Shown: positions 45,151 to 59,912 of the stretch, piece after piece
How positions within the stretch are numbered: the stretch's first letter is position 1
Layout: every line of letters starts with the position of its first letter
Source: Lepus europaeus
Lineage: Eukaryota; Chordata; Mammalia; Lagomorpha; Leporidae
DNA: 64,000 nucleotides
Direction of reading: 5' to 3'
Assembly (NCBI RefSeq): GCF_033115175.1
Contig: NC_084827.1
Span: 145,507,701 to 145,571,700, forward strand
Translations under genes and position numbers: made by a program
The notes under the pieces: model-generated
What the model was told of the DNA's origin: nothing
What the model saw: the letters and a program-made list of their open reading frames with translations, nothing else
Database searches by the model: none

Positions 45151-45829
45151 AACCTTTTTTTAATGGTCAAAGCAGCAGACAAGCCTGAAGCCCAGAGCTA
45201 AACTAACCAAGGGATGAGAGCCTAAGCATCACCCAAGACCCACTGAGGGGATGGAACCCATTGCTGTCCTCTGGAGCTTCCCAAACTCTGAAACGTTGAC
45301 TTGTCAGTCAAAATTGAAAAAGGATGGCACTTCTGCCTTTAATTACATAAAACCCAGGGGTTCATGAACCACCGCTTAGAAAACAATGCCCAAATCCAGA
45401 CTCACATCAGCTGCCATCGCTCAGCGTGTACCTTGGTTGCTTGCCACAAGCCCAGGCTGTGGGCATGGTGCTGTGACGGAAGCGAGGGGCTACAACTTGT
45501 CACTTCATTTAGCTGCTTTAGCAGAGACTCAGGTCACCCTGAGTTCTGTGACCCTAACTCTGAAACAGTGGAGGCAGGTGAACAACGCAGCAGAATAAGG
45601 CAGAGGGCCAGCAGCTGCCATGGTCCCCAGAAGCTCCCCACACTCTACTTACTTTTGCATCCTCCTACAACAAAACTTTGTTTTCTTCAAGCATTACTAT
45701 TTGCAAAAAAATAACTATTCCAGTTTCTTTCCATGTCACTTAATGACAGAGTGTGTTTGGCGACCTCCATGTTCTCCTATTTTTTGTAAGCCATCACATA
45801 CGTTACTTGCTTTCTAACAAGAGGGGAGA
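45151..45829. other. ALS2 intron 12, unique
   Basis: No named element. Confidence 0.4.
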
Positions 45830-45955
45830 GTATGGTCCCATTTTGCAGATGAAAAGTGGGCTAACTAAGATGAAGAGAGTTACCCAAAGTCCCAGGGACA
45901 ACAAGTGGTGGCACTAAACAGGGATCCAGATCTCGGGCCTTGTGGTACAGTGCTT
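45830..45955 (+). repeat. MIR fragment
   Basis: CCATTTTGCAGATGAAAAGT, GAAGAGAGTTACCCAAAGTC and AAGTGGTGGCACTAAACAGG are MIR landmarks. Confidence 0.65.
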
Positions 45956-46097
45956 TTCAGTATCTGCTGATGACAATCAGAGTTGGATTCCTTTGGAAAA
46001 AGCCAAAGCTTTCCCCAGATACTCAAAAACACAGAATCCCATAAAACACAATCCTTGGTTGCTAGAACAGTAATGGGAAAGTATTGTATTTGCTTAC

Positions 46098-46163
46098 ATG
46101 GCAGGCTTAGCAAGAAGTGGGAATCCGCCCATAACCAGGAAATTTGTAATAGATGTGCAATAC
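46098..46163 (-). CDS. ALS2: ALS2 exon 12 (residues 784-806, DH domain)
   Basis: 66 nt encoding [20 protein letters not shown]; human has Q at the position of this P. The acceptor is CTCAAG and the donor GTAAGC. It is a short exon bounded by two long introns and is part of the DH helical bundle. Confidence 0.96.
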
Positions 46164-46544
46164 CTTGAGCAAAAAAGAAAACACGGGAACATTAGTGTTA
46201 AAATGTAAAGTACTTCTTCAGTTTTCAAGCAAGTACCTATAACAAGTATTTTTTAATATTTCACCAATAAGTTTCAGAGCTTTTGTGACATCAACATTTG
46301 TGAACCACAAGACTAAATAGAAAGCAGGTTATGTGATAATCACAGTAACCAGGGAGGTACCAGTTTAGTAATGAGGTTAGTATAAAAGGAAATTTTAAAA
46401 ACACCTCAAATCATGCAAAAGATGTCAGAATTCACTTGGTAGATAGTACTTGGTAACTTAAGAAAATGGGATCAGATATTTAATGAAAATTTCTTCTAAT
46501 TCTTACTTCAGGTTTTCCAGTGAAATCTTCAGAAATGAATAAGA
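46164..46544. other. ALS2 intron 11, left part, unique
   Basis: No named element. Confidence 0.4.
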
Positions 46545-46545
46545 G

Positions 46546-46862
46546 GGGTAGGCACTGGGGCACAGAGGGTAAAGCTACCTCTCGGGAGGCCTGCCTCCCA
46601 TACTGGAGTGCCTGGGATGGAGTCTTGTCTCTGCTTTGATCTAGCTTCCTGCTAATGCACACCTTGGGAGGAAGTAGATGATGGCTCAAGTTTTTGGGTC
46701 TGTGCCACTCACATGGGAGACCTGAATGGAATTCCAGGCTCCCAGCTTCAGCTTAGTCCAGCCATGGCTGTTTCAGGCATTTGAGGAGTAAACCAGCAGA
46801 TGGATGTATTTATTTCTGTCTCTGTCATTCTGCCTTTCTAATAAATAAAAATAATAAGCTTT
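46546..46862 (+). mobile_element. Old CSINE-like SINE
   Basis: GGGGTAGGCACTGGGGCACA, CTTCCTGCTAATGCACACCT, TGAGGAGTAAACCAGCAGAT and CTTTCTAATAAATAAAAATA. Confidence 0.78.
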
Positions 46863-46959
46863 TTTAAAAAAATGGACAATAGTAAAGGTAAGAGAACTGA
46901 TTAAAAGAACTTATGTGAGACAGTGTTAGAAAATGTTGATTAAATATTGATATACTGCT

Positions 46960-47400
46960 TGAAAACAAGTGTAGCAGTACTGCTTCCAGTACAGAAATTC
47001 CTCCTCCTAGGCTGGCAAACGGTATCAGCTGACTCTGAGAGAAGGCAAATGCCTACTAAGAGCAGCCCAAGGTGCTATACACCTGAAAACATCACGCTAG
47101 ATGAAAGAAGCGAGACAAGAAAGGCCAAGTGTCACATGGTTCCATTTGTATGAAATATCAGAACAGGTGGATCCATGAAGGCACAGGGCATCTTCCTGAT
47201 GTCTAGGGTTTGGAGTAGGGCATGACTGCTTGGTGGGTAAAGGTTTTTTTCTTTGAGATGACAAAAATTGGGGGGGAAAAGATAGAGGGGTGATGGCTGC
47301 AGAATATGGTAAAAGTACTAAATACCACACAGTTTAAAAAGGTTAAAGTTTTATGTCATGCGAATTTTACCTCACCCAACAAAAAAGGTCACAGATCACT
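46960..47400 (+). mobile_element. Ancient LINE-1 3' fragment
   Basis: CACGCTAGATGAAAGAAGCG, TTCCATTTGTATGAAATATC and TTTATGTCATGCGAATTTTA follow the L1M 3' order. Confidence 0.65.
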
Positions 47401-48000
47401 GTGAAGCAGAGATTTTTTTTTTGAAATTTATATGTTTATATATATGTTTATTTATATACAAGTTTTGAAATTTACATAAGTCTATGTTTTCTACTTGCCC
47501 CATCTATAGGAGGCAAGCAGATTATTATATAATTACAAAATATTATTTTAAAAAGTAACTCATCTATCAAAACAGAAGCATTTTAAATCATAAAGCCTAA
47601 AGTATCAGAGAGAAGAAAAAGAAGTGAAAAAGAGCTATTATAAGGTGAATACAAGCAGAAAAAAGAAAATTATACCAGTAAAAGCTGAAACCTTCAACAG
47701 CAAAATCTAGATTTTAAAAAGTGAATTAGTATCAAGTTAAATTACTTTTATTTGGCACATCTGAAAGATGGTAAGTTAAAAGACTCAAACTAGGATATTT
47801 CCTTTCAGAAAACAGCTTCAAATATATTCAAATTTACTTAGAATTAAAATTGCATACAGCAGTCTGCAGGTGTACACGCATGAGTCTGAAAGGAAACACT
47901 AAAATGATTAACAGTGGTTATTTCTGGTAGTAGGATTATGGGCAGCTTTAAATATCCTTTTGATTTTCAGCATTTGTACAGCGTTCACCTAAATAACCAA
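47401..48000. other. ALS2 intron 11, AT-rich unique
   Basis: No named element. Confidence 0.4.
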
Positions 48001-48130
48001 GCGAAAACAGAACACGAACTCCCTGAGGGCAGGTGCCTTCCACGAGCTCCCAGCTGCAGCTTTGGGGGGCTTGGAGCCCCACCCAGTGCATGGCACTCCG
48101 TGGGCATTCAGTATTTGTTGGATGGATGAA
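48001..48130 (+). repeat. L2-like LINE 3' end
   Basis: GAACTCCCTGAGGGCAGGTG then GCATTCAGTATTTGTTGGAT and GGATGAA, a typical L2 end. Confidence 0.6.
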
Positions 48131-48959
<829 letters not shown>

Positions 48960-49109
48960 CTATTTCTTACAATCCTAAGACCAACAGTATAAAGTCTCCT
49001 TTGCTAAGAATACTTGGCAAGAAAGTCTCCTTTTCTAAGAATGCTTAACACGTTGAGGTATATTTTATCTACGAATCCAAATAATTTCAGGGTTAAATAA
49101 AGCGACTTG

Positions 49110-49480
49110 AAAGGTCGGTGCTGGCCTGGGTGGGGATGTGCTGGGTGGTGTTTCAGCACAGTGGGATTAAGCTGCCACTTGAGACACCAGCATGCCACCT
49201 CAGAGCGCTGGCTCAAGCTCAGGCGGCTCTGCTTCTCATTCAGCTTCCAGCTTGTGAGTGTGGGAAGGCAGAAGAAGATGGCCCAAGTACTCGGGAGAGT
49301 ACTTCTGTGTGGGAGATCAGGATGGAGATCCTGGATGGGCCAGACCTGGCTGTGAAGGCCACCTGGGGAGTAAAACAGCAGACACAAGAAAATCTCTCTC
49401 TCTCTCTCTCTCTGTGTCTCTCTCACTCTCACTCCCTCTGTACTGTTCTGCCTTTCAAATAAATAAATAATCTTAAAAAC
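49110..49480 (+). mobile_element. Old CSINE-like SINE
   Basis: CAGCACAGTGGGATTAAGCT, ACACCAGCATGCCACCTCAG, GGGGAGTAAAACAGCAGACA, a (CT)n tract and AAATAAATAAATAATCTT. Confidence 0.75.
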
Positions 49481-49499
49481 AAAACAAAGAAAGATCACA

Positions 49500-49658
49500 A
49501 ATTTCAGTCACTTGAGGAACCTGTTAAAATACATCACAAGAACAGTATAGATTCTGATCCAGTAGGTCTAATATTCAGATCCCAAAACGAGTATTAAAAA
49601 AAAAAAAAGGCTTTCCAGGTGATTCTGAAGATCAGCCAAATTTGAGAACCACTGAGCT
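49500..49658 (+). repeat. MER5A-like hAT fragment
   Basis: TTGAGGAACCTGTTAAAATA, ATTCTGATCCAGTAGGTCTA, CCAGGTGATTCTGAAGATC and TTTGAGAACCACTGAG are MER5A landmarks. Confidence 0.75.
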
Positions 49659-51300
<1,642 letters not shown>

Positions 51301-51622
51301 GGGTTGGCGCTATGGCGCGGCAGGTTAACGCCCTGCCATCCCATATGGGTACCAGTTTGAGATCCAGCTGCTCCACTTCCAATCCAGCTCTCTGCTATAG
51401 CCTGGGAAAGCAGTAGAAGATGGCCCAAATCCTTGGGCCCCTGCACCCACGTGGGAGACCCAGAAGAAGCTCCTGGGTTCGGATCAGCGCAGCTCTGGCC
51501 ATTGCGGCCAATTGAGGAGTGAACCATCGGATAGAAGACCTCTCTCCCTCTCTCTTCCTCTCCTCTCTCTGTGTAACTCTTTCAAATAAATAATAAATAA
51601 ATCTTTAAAAAATAAATAAATA
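51301..51622 (+). mobile_element. CSINE with target-site duplication
   Basis: GGGGTTGGCGCTATGGCGCG to an AAATAAATAAATAAATC tail; AAATCATAGGCTT and AAATCACAGGCTC flank it. Confidence 0.9.
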
Positions 51623-52250
51623 AATCACAGGCTCTTTCATGGGGAATGTGGAGCCAGGACCAACAACCAGAGTCAATTAGCACACGTGAAAGAATGGGTT
51701 TAGCCTAAGAGCCTAATCATAGCCTGTGTACATTTATATGTATAAATACATACAGATCATGTTCCTATACATTCCTAGGTTACTCCAGAAAGACAAAGGC
51801 TAAAAAGCAGTCCACAGGAGATATCATTCAAAAATCAGAAACCCGGAATGTACTAGCTTTGTAATTGTGGCATGTCACTTCAAGGATATGAGTTACTATG
51901 GCGGGGTGGGGAGCCAATGGTTCAAGTGTATGAGAAAGAGGAAGTAGAAAAGCAGAGAGCTGCAAGCGAAAAGGGGGATCAACAACAGGAACTTCAGTGG
52001 AAAGCTAAGAGAAGAGAGGAATGATAAGCAATGGACGCTGCTGGGGCCTCTCGTGTCCCTCACAGTCTGCCTGAGTCCAGCTCGGGCTCCCACAACTACT
52101 TCCCAGTGATGGCCAGAAAGCCATCCACTCCACTTCTATTCGAGTTCACCTCTAAAGATTCACCTCTAACGATTACCGTCAGGAAACATCACTGAGATAT
52201 GTACTTTTCAATATTCCTACATGAGGGTGTTAATTCAACAACTATTTTAA
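51623..52250. other. ALS2 intron 9, unique
   Basis: No named element. Confidence 0.4.
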
Positions 52251-52254
52251 AGTA

Positions 52255-52440
52255 TGTATAGCAAGGATACAGCAGTGAATGAGAGCGCTGACTACCCCTA
52301 CCCTCACGAATCTTACATTACAGTAAAGAGGACAGCCAGCAGACAGAACAAGTAGGTGATCACTGTATCAGACAGTGACAGGCACAACGGAGGTAAGGCA
52401 TTAGGAAGACAAACAATGAAAAGGGTGGGAGGAGAAGCAG
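52255..52440 (+). repeat. Ancient LINE/SINE-like fragment (L2-type)
   Basis: GATACAGCAGTGAATGAGAG, CCCTCACGAATCTTACATTA and GGACAGCCAGCAGACAGAAC resemble an old widespread mammalian repeat, probably L2. Confidence 0.45.
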
Positions 52441-52536
52441 TCAGAGAACTTGGTAGTCAGGCACACGAACACCACCACAGATAGAGATTTCTCATGTGTT
52501 ACAGAATGTGGGCCTAAGGATCCAATTCCTGTTCAC

Positions 52537-52719
52537 CTTACTACAGGAGAGAAGTACTGGAGTCTTAGTACCACTGGGATTCTCTGGAAGGTTGTCACCT
52601 TCTGTAGGGTCCTGTCGGCCACTGTAACATAACCCAGGCTGGAAGTCTTCTGTATCCACCAAAAACAGGGAATAATCCTGGCCTGCGGCTACACTCCAGA
52701 CTCCATTGTCACTGCCCAC
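52537..52719 (-). CDS. ALS2: ALS2 exon 9 (residues 606-666, end of RCC1-like domain)
   Basis: 183 nt, phase 0 at both ends. It encodes [20 protein letters not shown], the last RCC1 strand, followed by a linker ([20 protein letters not shown]) leading to the DH domain. The first residues VGSD differ from human ISSE. Acceptor TTGCAG, donor GTGAAC. Confidence 0.98.
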
Positions 52720-52922
52720 CTGCAACGACAGAAAGATATGTGTGTCCGTGGTGAAGGCGTCCGGCCAGCTGGCATCTACAGGAACTGAAAGGTTAGGTTA
52801 CTGAGGCGGGCAAATCTCAGCCAGCAGAACGCCCTATCGAATGTATAACAGGTGCAGGAGGAAGAAGGAATCCCACATACAGCTTTTAAATTTAGAGCTG
52901 GATTGTTTTTTTAAAAGAAATG

Positions 52923-53198
52923 TGGGCCAGGGATTTGGCACGGTGGTTCCCATAGCCTGGTTCAAGTCCCAGCTACTCCGCTTTTGATGCAGCTCCCTGC
53001 TAATGCGTACCCTGGGAGACAGCAGACGGTGGCTCCAGTACTTGGATCCTGGATCACCACCCACACAGGAGACACAGATGAACTTCCAGGCTCTTGGCTT
53101 TGGATTGGCTCAGCTCTGGTTGTTAGGAGCATTTAGGGAGTAAGCCAATGGTTGGGAGATCTCTGTTTCTCTTTCAAATAAAAATGAAAATTTTTAAA
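52923..53198 (+). mobile_element. Old CSINE-like SINE
   Basis: GGGCCAGGGATTTGGCACGG, CAGCTCCCTGCTAATGCGTA, GCATTTAGGGAGTAAGCCAA and TCTTTCAAATAAAAATG. Confidence 0.77.
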
Positions 53199-53539
53199 AA
53201 TCTGAAAACTTGGAATTTAAGAAGGAAAAACTGTGGATCTAATATTTTATTATTTTTTAAGCCCCATAAATAGCCTGTATAACAATCTAGATGCCCAGGG
53301 ACTTCTAGAGCCCTACTTTAGAAGTGACAGGTAGAACACACCTGTGTCCACCCGCATTCCGCTATGTGCACAAAAATCAAGGTACAAAGAAAAGGAAAAT
53401 CGAATACGCCCAAATTCCATTCAGGCCACCTAAACCCTTGTTTGCTAAAATTCAGTTTTCCCATTTGGAATCCACTAGCTCTCTATTATGACTTCACTGT
53501 GCCAACTGTGGGATGCTGAACGAGGTGGACCCCCTTGAC

Positions 53540-53640
53540 CTGTGGTTCTCAGAGCAGCAGCAATCACCTGGAAGCACGTGGGAAAAGCAGGCTCTCCGGC
53601 CCCAGTCTCTGTGCTGTACAGAAGCTTGAGAACGACTGCC
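53540..53640 (+). repeat. MER5A-like hAT fragment
   Basis: TGTGGTTCTCAGAGCAGCAG, AATCACCTGGAAGCACGTGG, CTCTCCGGCCCCAG and AAGCTTGAGAACGACTGCC. Confidence 0.65.
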
Positions 53641-55415
53641 TGAAAGTCACAATTTTCAAACCACAGATTCTCCATAGAGACCCAGAGTCTCCACAAGCAG
53701 GCAGGGCCAGGGCCGTGGGAGCCCTCCTCAGGCAGCTGGACATCTCTCTGTTCATGTGTGGATTTTCCTCCTAAGATTTCACGTGGAGAGTGTACTGCAG
53801 TAACTGCTGTAGCTCCCATCTCCAGATGCAGTTTCAGCCTCCACTCCCGGACTGATGAGCAAAAACTCCTCCTCTGTTACATCCTTTGTACCTGGACTGG
53901 CTCCTAAGCCTAGGAGATCGCGAGTGTGCACGGCGCACGTGTGTGTGTACACGCGAGTCTCTGCTACTTTACAGCTGCCCTCTTCTCAAATCCAAACTAC
54001 CCAAATAACTTTGGATTCATTTTACCAAGAATGAATTAAACTGTTGACAGGAGGAAAAGAATCATCCTCTTAGTCTAATCAAAATTCATTCAAATCTCAT
54101 TCTGTCTAGACTTTTAATTCTCACAAATGAGAATGACTTCAAAATGTTTGTCTTACCATCCATCAACTAAGCAAACCACAATCCTCATGCTGTAGGATTT
54201 ATGTGTACAGTTGGTTAGGAAACTAAGACAGTATTTAAAATCTCTATTTTCTCTTCTCTAATTCTAAAATATTGAATAAAAGTTTGATTTCCAGGGTCTT
54301 CTTGTCATACTACAAAACTTTCCTTGGTATAAGTAAGTATATTTTCTACTTCATTCAAAGAAGCAAAACAACAAGGAAAAATGACTTGTTATATCTTTGC
54401 TTGTGATAAGACAGGAACTGGACAGTTTATTTCTGAAAATAGAGTGAAGCTAGAAGTCCTCACTGCTCCCTAATGTTTTACTAAGACTTTTCTACCCCGG
54501 AAAACTAAGTTCACTGAAAGAAAAGATGCAATTAAAAGTCCTAGACAGTGGTGGATGCACAGTGCACACAGAGTCTATGAATTACTGGAGTATTTACTAA
54601 CTAGTTTACGTCTGACCCGTGTTTCTAAAGCTGAAGTAAGCACCTTTTTGGAGTTTATTACTCTCAATAGAGGAAGCTGTTTGGGGATGAGGAAGACACC
54701 AGAACCCAACAACACAAGCATGAGCTCATATTCCATTCGGTTACCATGCACACACTATCTGCACCCACCAAAAAGCCAAAACTGATGGATAAGGAACCAA
54801 TACTATCGGCAGGAACCTGGTATGTCCTCAGGGAATCAGGGCTGAAAAAATGCTGAGAGACACTGCCCAGCACTGCACAAGAAGGACGGAAGCTGTCGTT
54901 CCCTCAACAGCACTGCATAAACTAAAACCAGTACATGCAGCCGTTACAAACAAACAAACAACAAAAAACCCTATAGTGCTTAGCTTTACTATAGAAAATG
55001 AAAAGGTTTACCACAAGATTTTAGTACTATATAATGCTATAAGATACACATAAAAGCATATCAACACCAAAGGATGCTATGGAAAAGCCACATACACACT
55101 GTAAGAAAAAGAATAGACATGATTCTATAGTACAGGGCTCAGAAAATATTTGTTTTGTTTTTTTTAAAGTAGGATTTTCACTTTAAAAAGACAAAAGAAC
55201 TATGAATATTCAATGAAGGATCACAAAAATATAACACATTTAAAAAAAAGTTCAGCTTGAAAATAAGCAGTTTCATGTTTAAAAAAATTTAAGAATATCA
55301 AAACAAACATATGCTACAAATACATAACTCTCTTAATTTGTTAAAAGAAGAAATGGAGAAACATTGTTATAGCTTAGCATTCCAGAATAAGCTGCTACCC
55401 AGTTTATAAAAGTAC
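53641..55415. other. ALS2 intron 8, unique
   Basis: About 1.8 kb without a named repeat, the longest repeat-poor stretch of the introns. No exon seen. Confidence 0.45.
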
Positions 55416-55493
55416 CTTTGCAAGACGAGGAACCGTTGTTGGAAAATCAGAATGCCCAAGCTGACCAAAGGTATTGCTACCCCATGAGTAAAC
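55416..55493 (-). CDS. ALS2: ALS2 exon 8 (residues 580-605, RCC1 repeat)
   Basis: 78 nt, phase 0 at both ends, so skipping would keep the frame. It encodes VYSWGSNTFGQLGHSDFPTT, a textbook RCC1 blade, then VPRLAK. Acceptor GATAG, donor GTACTT. Confidence 0.98.
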
Positions 55494-55719
55494 CTATCAG
55501 AAAAACACAGGAAAGTAGGTAAGAGTTGAGAATTTGACCTTGTAATCAACTCTGAATTACAATATATTTCATAATAATTAAAGGATACATACCATTTCAC
55601 ATTAATGACTTATAATAGTCTTTCACTCTTTAAATAATACAGATTAAGAAAATCCAATTTTAAGCAAGACCAAAGATAATGTGTGCATGGAGTACACAGA
55701 AGGCACAGAGGTGAACAGC

Positions 55720-55925
55720 TAGCAACAACTGATATTTTTAAGGTGCTTACTACCTACAGGCACTGTTCTTAACACTTTCTGTGTATTAATCATGTTTAAT
55801 TCCTAAAACGATCTTTTTATTTGGTTGTTTGCTTTTTACAGATAAGGAAACTGGTCCAGAGAGGTTAATTAACTTACCCAAAGTAACAAATTGGTAAATG
55901 GCAGAGTGAGTATTTAAATTCAATA
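55720..55925 (+). repeat. MIR
   Basis: AGGTGCTTACTACCTACAGG, CTTTCTGTGTATTAATCATG, TTTACAGATAAGGAAACTGG and CCCAAAGTAACAAATTGGTA in order. Confidence 0.78.
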
Positions 55926-55970
55926 ATTATCCTACATACCTTTTAACAAAGAGAAGAAACAATCTGGTGA

Positions 55971-56010
55971 GGGCTATAAGGAAAGCTTATAGCTTATAGC
56001 CTTATAGCCC
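55971..56010. repeat. Inverted repeat with 10-bp perfect arms
   Basis: GGGCTATAAG (55971-55980) and CTTATAGCCC (56001-56010) are exact reverse complements around a 20-base AT-rich loop that itself repeats TTATAGC. Confidence 0.95.
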
Positions 56011-56184
56011 TTCCTTACTCTGTAGGCAGGAGTGCTATGGAATGATTAGAAGGTCTTTTATATATAAAGAGTCTTTGTAGGACAAACATCTAGCACCCAC
56101 AACCTACTACAGAAGAAAACTAACACATAATGATGACATTTAACAAAAATCAGTCCTTATTCTGTTTATAAAAGCAATTCATGG

Positions 56185-56416
56185 GGGCCGGCATTGTGGT
56201 ATAGTGAATAAAGCTGCTGTCTGCAGTGCCAACATTCTATATGGGCGCTGGTTCAAGCCCTCGGATGCTCCACTTCTGATTCAGCTCCCTGCTAAAGTAC
56301 CTACGAAAGCAGCAGAAGATGGCCCAAGTCCCTGGGCCCCTGCCACCCACGTGGGAGACCCAAAAGAAGTTCCTGGCTCCTGTAACTTTTTCAAATAAAT
56401 AAATATTTTTTTAAAA
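56185..56416 (+). mobile_element. Internally shortened CSINE with perfect duplication
   Basis: GGGGCCGGCATTGTGGTATA joins early to GTAACTTTTTCAAATAAATA, losing about 90 bp near the 3' part. AAAAGCAATTCATGG occurs at 56170-56184 and 56417-56431. Confidence 0.92.
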
Positions 56417-56756
56417 AAAAGCAATTCATGGTCATTGTAAGAAACTGTCACAGTAAAAAAAAAAACAGAAAATGAAAAACACTGATGAACTACCAGTTTT
56501 GTCTTGGGAACATACATCCTTCCAGAAAATTCAATGTCTTCTATCAGATACAGTACATATAAAATACAAAGGGCAAAACAGGACCACACTACAAATTTTA
56601 CAACTTGATTTTTTTAAAATTTAATACTATTAATTAATATTTTAGTTTGACAATAAGAATATATCTACAAGATTTTTAATAACTATATAGAATAATATTG
56701 TGGGTATATTTTCATCAATCTTTAAGCTCTAATTCTTTAATATTAAAAAAAATTAG

Positions 56757-57030
56757 GAGTGTTGTGTGCCACCTCTTGGGATACCTGCATCCCATACCTG
56801 AGAGCCTGGGACTGAATCCCACCCTCACTTTGAATCCAGTTTCCTCTTACCGTATACCCCAGGGGGAAAATAGGTGATGGCTCAAGTATGTGGGTCCCTG
56901 CCACCCACGTGGGAGACCTAGATAAAATTCCAGGCTTCTGGCTTCAGCTAGCCCAGCCCTGGCTGCTGTGGGCATTTGGAGGGTAAACCAGCAGATCTGT
57001 CACTTTGCCCTTCAAATGAATTTTTTTTTT
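56757..57030 (+). mobile_element. Old CSINE-like SINE
   Basis: GTGTGCCACCTCTTGGGATA, GGGTCCCTGCCACCCACGTG, GGCATTTGGAGGGTAAACCA. Confidence 0.75.
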
Positions 57031-57318
57031 AAGTTTAAAAAAAAAAGATTTTAAATCCTTGAACATACATATTTGCATATCTGTTTCCTTAAGACAAATT
57101 CCTGGGCAAAGAACTTCTAGGTCAATGGAGTACACACAATCTGTTTTTAATAGTTACTGACAAACCGGGTGCCAGGAAGGTTCAATTTACATTGCCACCA
57201 GCATTGCAGATACCTTTGCCCTACATCCGAACCAACACTCAATAGTCAATGCAATTCTTGCTCAGCTGAGAGGTGAGAAGAATGTTTTATGGTTGTTTTA
57301 ACTTAACTTTGTCTACTG

Positions 57319-57405
57319 AGGCCGGTGCTGTGGTGCAGTGAGTTAAGCCACCACTTGCAAGGCAGGCATCTCAGATCAGACTGTGGTTCAAGTCCTGGCT
57401 CCTCA
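57319..57405 (+). mobile_element. CSINE 5' fragment
   Basis: GGCCGGTGCTGTGGTGCAGT to TGGTTCAAGTCCTGGCTCCT, then stops. Confidence 0.85.
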
Positions 57406-57639
57406 CTTTTTTCACACAATAAATTCTCAGATATAAATCTGGGTCTCTTTCTAGTCTATAGGCATATTTCCAGTCCACTAATCTGTTCGTAGTATTCTAA
57501 TATATTTGATAAAAATAAATCTTACCCTTCTTTTCTATTTTTTTTTTTTTTTTTTTTTTTTTTCAGAATTTATCTGGCTTGCCTCTGTTAATTCTCCTAG
57601 AATAATTCTGGAATCATTTTATCAAGTTGTAAATATTCT

Positions 57640-57987
57640 TTTTTTTTTTTTTTTTTTGACAGGCAGAGTGGACAGTGAGAGAGAGAGACAGAGAGAAAGG
57701 TCTTCCTTTTTGCCGTTGGTTCACCCTCCAATGGCTGCCGCGGCTGGCGCGCTGCGGCCGGCGCACCGCGCTGATCCGATGGCAGGAGCCAGGTGCTTCT
57801 CCTGGTCTCCCATGGGGTGCAGGGCCCAAGTACTTGGGCCATCCTCCACTGCACTCCCTGGCCACAGCAGAGAGCTGGCCTGGAAGAGGGGCAACCAGGA
57901 CAGAATCCGGTGCCCCGACCGGGACTAGAAGCCGGTGTGCCGGCGCCGCAAGGTGGAGGATTAGCCTAGTGAGCCGCGGCACCAGCC
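57640..57987 (-). mobile_element. Young CSINE, minus strand, perfect 17-bp duplication
   Basis: GACAGGCAGAGTGGACAGTG to GTGAGCCGCGGCACCAGCC. CAAGTTGTAAATATTCT occurs at 57623-57639 and 57988-58004 without mismatch. Confidence 0.95.
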
Positions 57988-58004
57988 CAAGTTGTAAATA
58001 TTCT

Positions 58005-58518
58005 ACTGGAATATTTTTGAGATTGTATTCAATTTATACTATAATGATTTAAAGATCAAGGAAGAAATATTTTTGTAACACTGATACTCCTCATCTGGAA
58101 ATAAAATCCCTCTCTTTTACACCTGCTTTCTTTCAGAACCTTTTAAAGACAGTGAGAGTTTGTCACACAGGACTCTGCATTTCCTATTAAGATTACCCTA
58201 TTTCCACAATACTTTGACCATAATTGTGAACAGCTTTCCCCCCCACATACATTTTTCTGTTTTACCATGTGTATATAAGAAATTCAGTAATTTAAATTTT
58301 GTAGCTGACCACCTTCCTAATCTGTAAGGAAGCCTTCCGGATGATTTATAATGTAAGTAATGATAAATCCTCCCCTTCTTTCCTAATAATAATATTTATA
58401 CTGGTTATATTAGTTTCTTCACATGTTAAATTTAAAATAAAATGTAGTATTTGAAGGTTGCAGGATCCTTGATTGGCCTCCTAAAAAGATGAAGGGATTG
58501 GTACATTTAATAACTGCA
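58005..58518. other. ALS2 intron 7, unique
   Basis: AT-rich; no named element. Confidence 0.4.
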
Positions 58519-58880
58519 GGGGCCGGCATTGAGGCGTAGCAAGGTAAAGCCGCTGCCTGCAGTGCCAGCATCCCATATGGGCGCCAGTTCAAGACCCAGC
58601 TGCTCCACTTCTGATCTGGCTCTCTGCTATGGCCTGGGAAAGCAGTGGAAGATGGCCCAAATCCTTGGGCCCCTGCACCCCCATAGGAGACTTGGAAGAA
58701 GCTACTGTCTCCTGGCTTCAGATCAGCTCAGCTCAGCTCTGACCGTTGCCGCCATCTGGGGAGTGAACCAGTGGACGGAAGACCTCTCTTTCTCTCTCTC
58801 TCTGCCTCTCCTCTCTGTGTGTAATTGTGCTTTCAAGTAAAATAAATAAATCTTTAAAAAAAAAAAAAAAAAAAAAAAGA
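58519..58880 (+). mobile_element. CSINE, middle-age, upstream member of a tandem
   Basis: GGGGCCGGCATTGAGGCGTA to AAATAAATAAATCTTTAAAA plus a long A run into which the next SINE has inserted. Confidence 0.92.
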
Positions 58881-59232
58881 GGCCGGCGCCGCGGCTCACT
58901 AGGCTAATCCTCCGCCTTGCGGTGCCGGCACACCAGGTTCTAGTCCCGGTCGGGGCACCGATCCTGTCCCGGTTACCCCTCTTCCAGGCCAGCTCTCTGC
59001 TGTGGCCAGGGAGTGCAGTGGAGGATGGCCCAAGTACTTGGGCCCTGCACCCCATGGGAGACCAGGAGAAGCACCTGGCTCCTGCCATCGGATCAGCACT
59101 GTGCGCCGGCCGCAGCGCGCCAGCCGCGGCAGCCATTGGAGGGTGAACCAACGGCAAAAAGGAAGACCTTTCTCTCTGTCTCTCTCTCTCACTGTCCACT
59201 CTGCCTGTCAAAAAAAAAAAAAAAAAAAAAAA
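58881..59232 (+). mobile_element. Young CSINE inserted in the A-tail of the preceding copy
   Basis: GAGGCCGGCGCCGCGGCTCA to CTGCCTGTC and about 22 A. Very close to consensus and to the inverted copy at 57640. Confidence 0.95.
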
Positions 59233-59804
<572 letters not shown>

Positions 59805-59912
59805 TCAAGAAAACACACACAAACATGCACGCGACATCTCAGTGTCTGCAGCGAGAACCAGGCCTTTCTCAAACCACAGGGCAAATGGCTTCAAGTAAAA
59901 ATAAATATTTCA

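Noticed and set aside
46160..46170. Alternative acceptor for ALS2 exon 12 that would allow a GT donor for exon 11
   Set aside because: No other AG upstream within about 40 bases restores the frame, and the final protein length fits human only with the GC donor.
58723..59211. 162-codon minus-strand open frame
   Set aside because: It spans two CSINEs on the antisense strand; not a gene.
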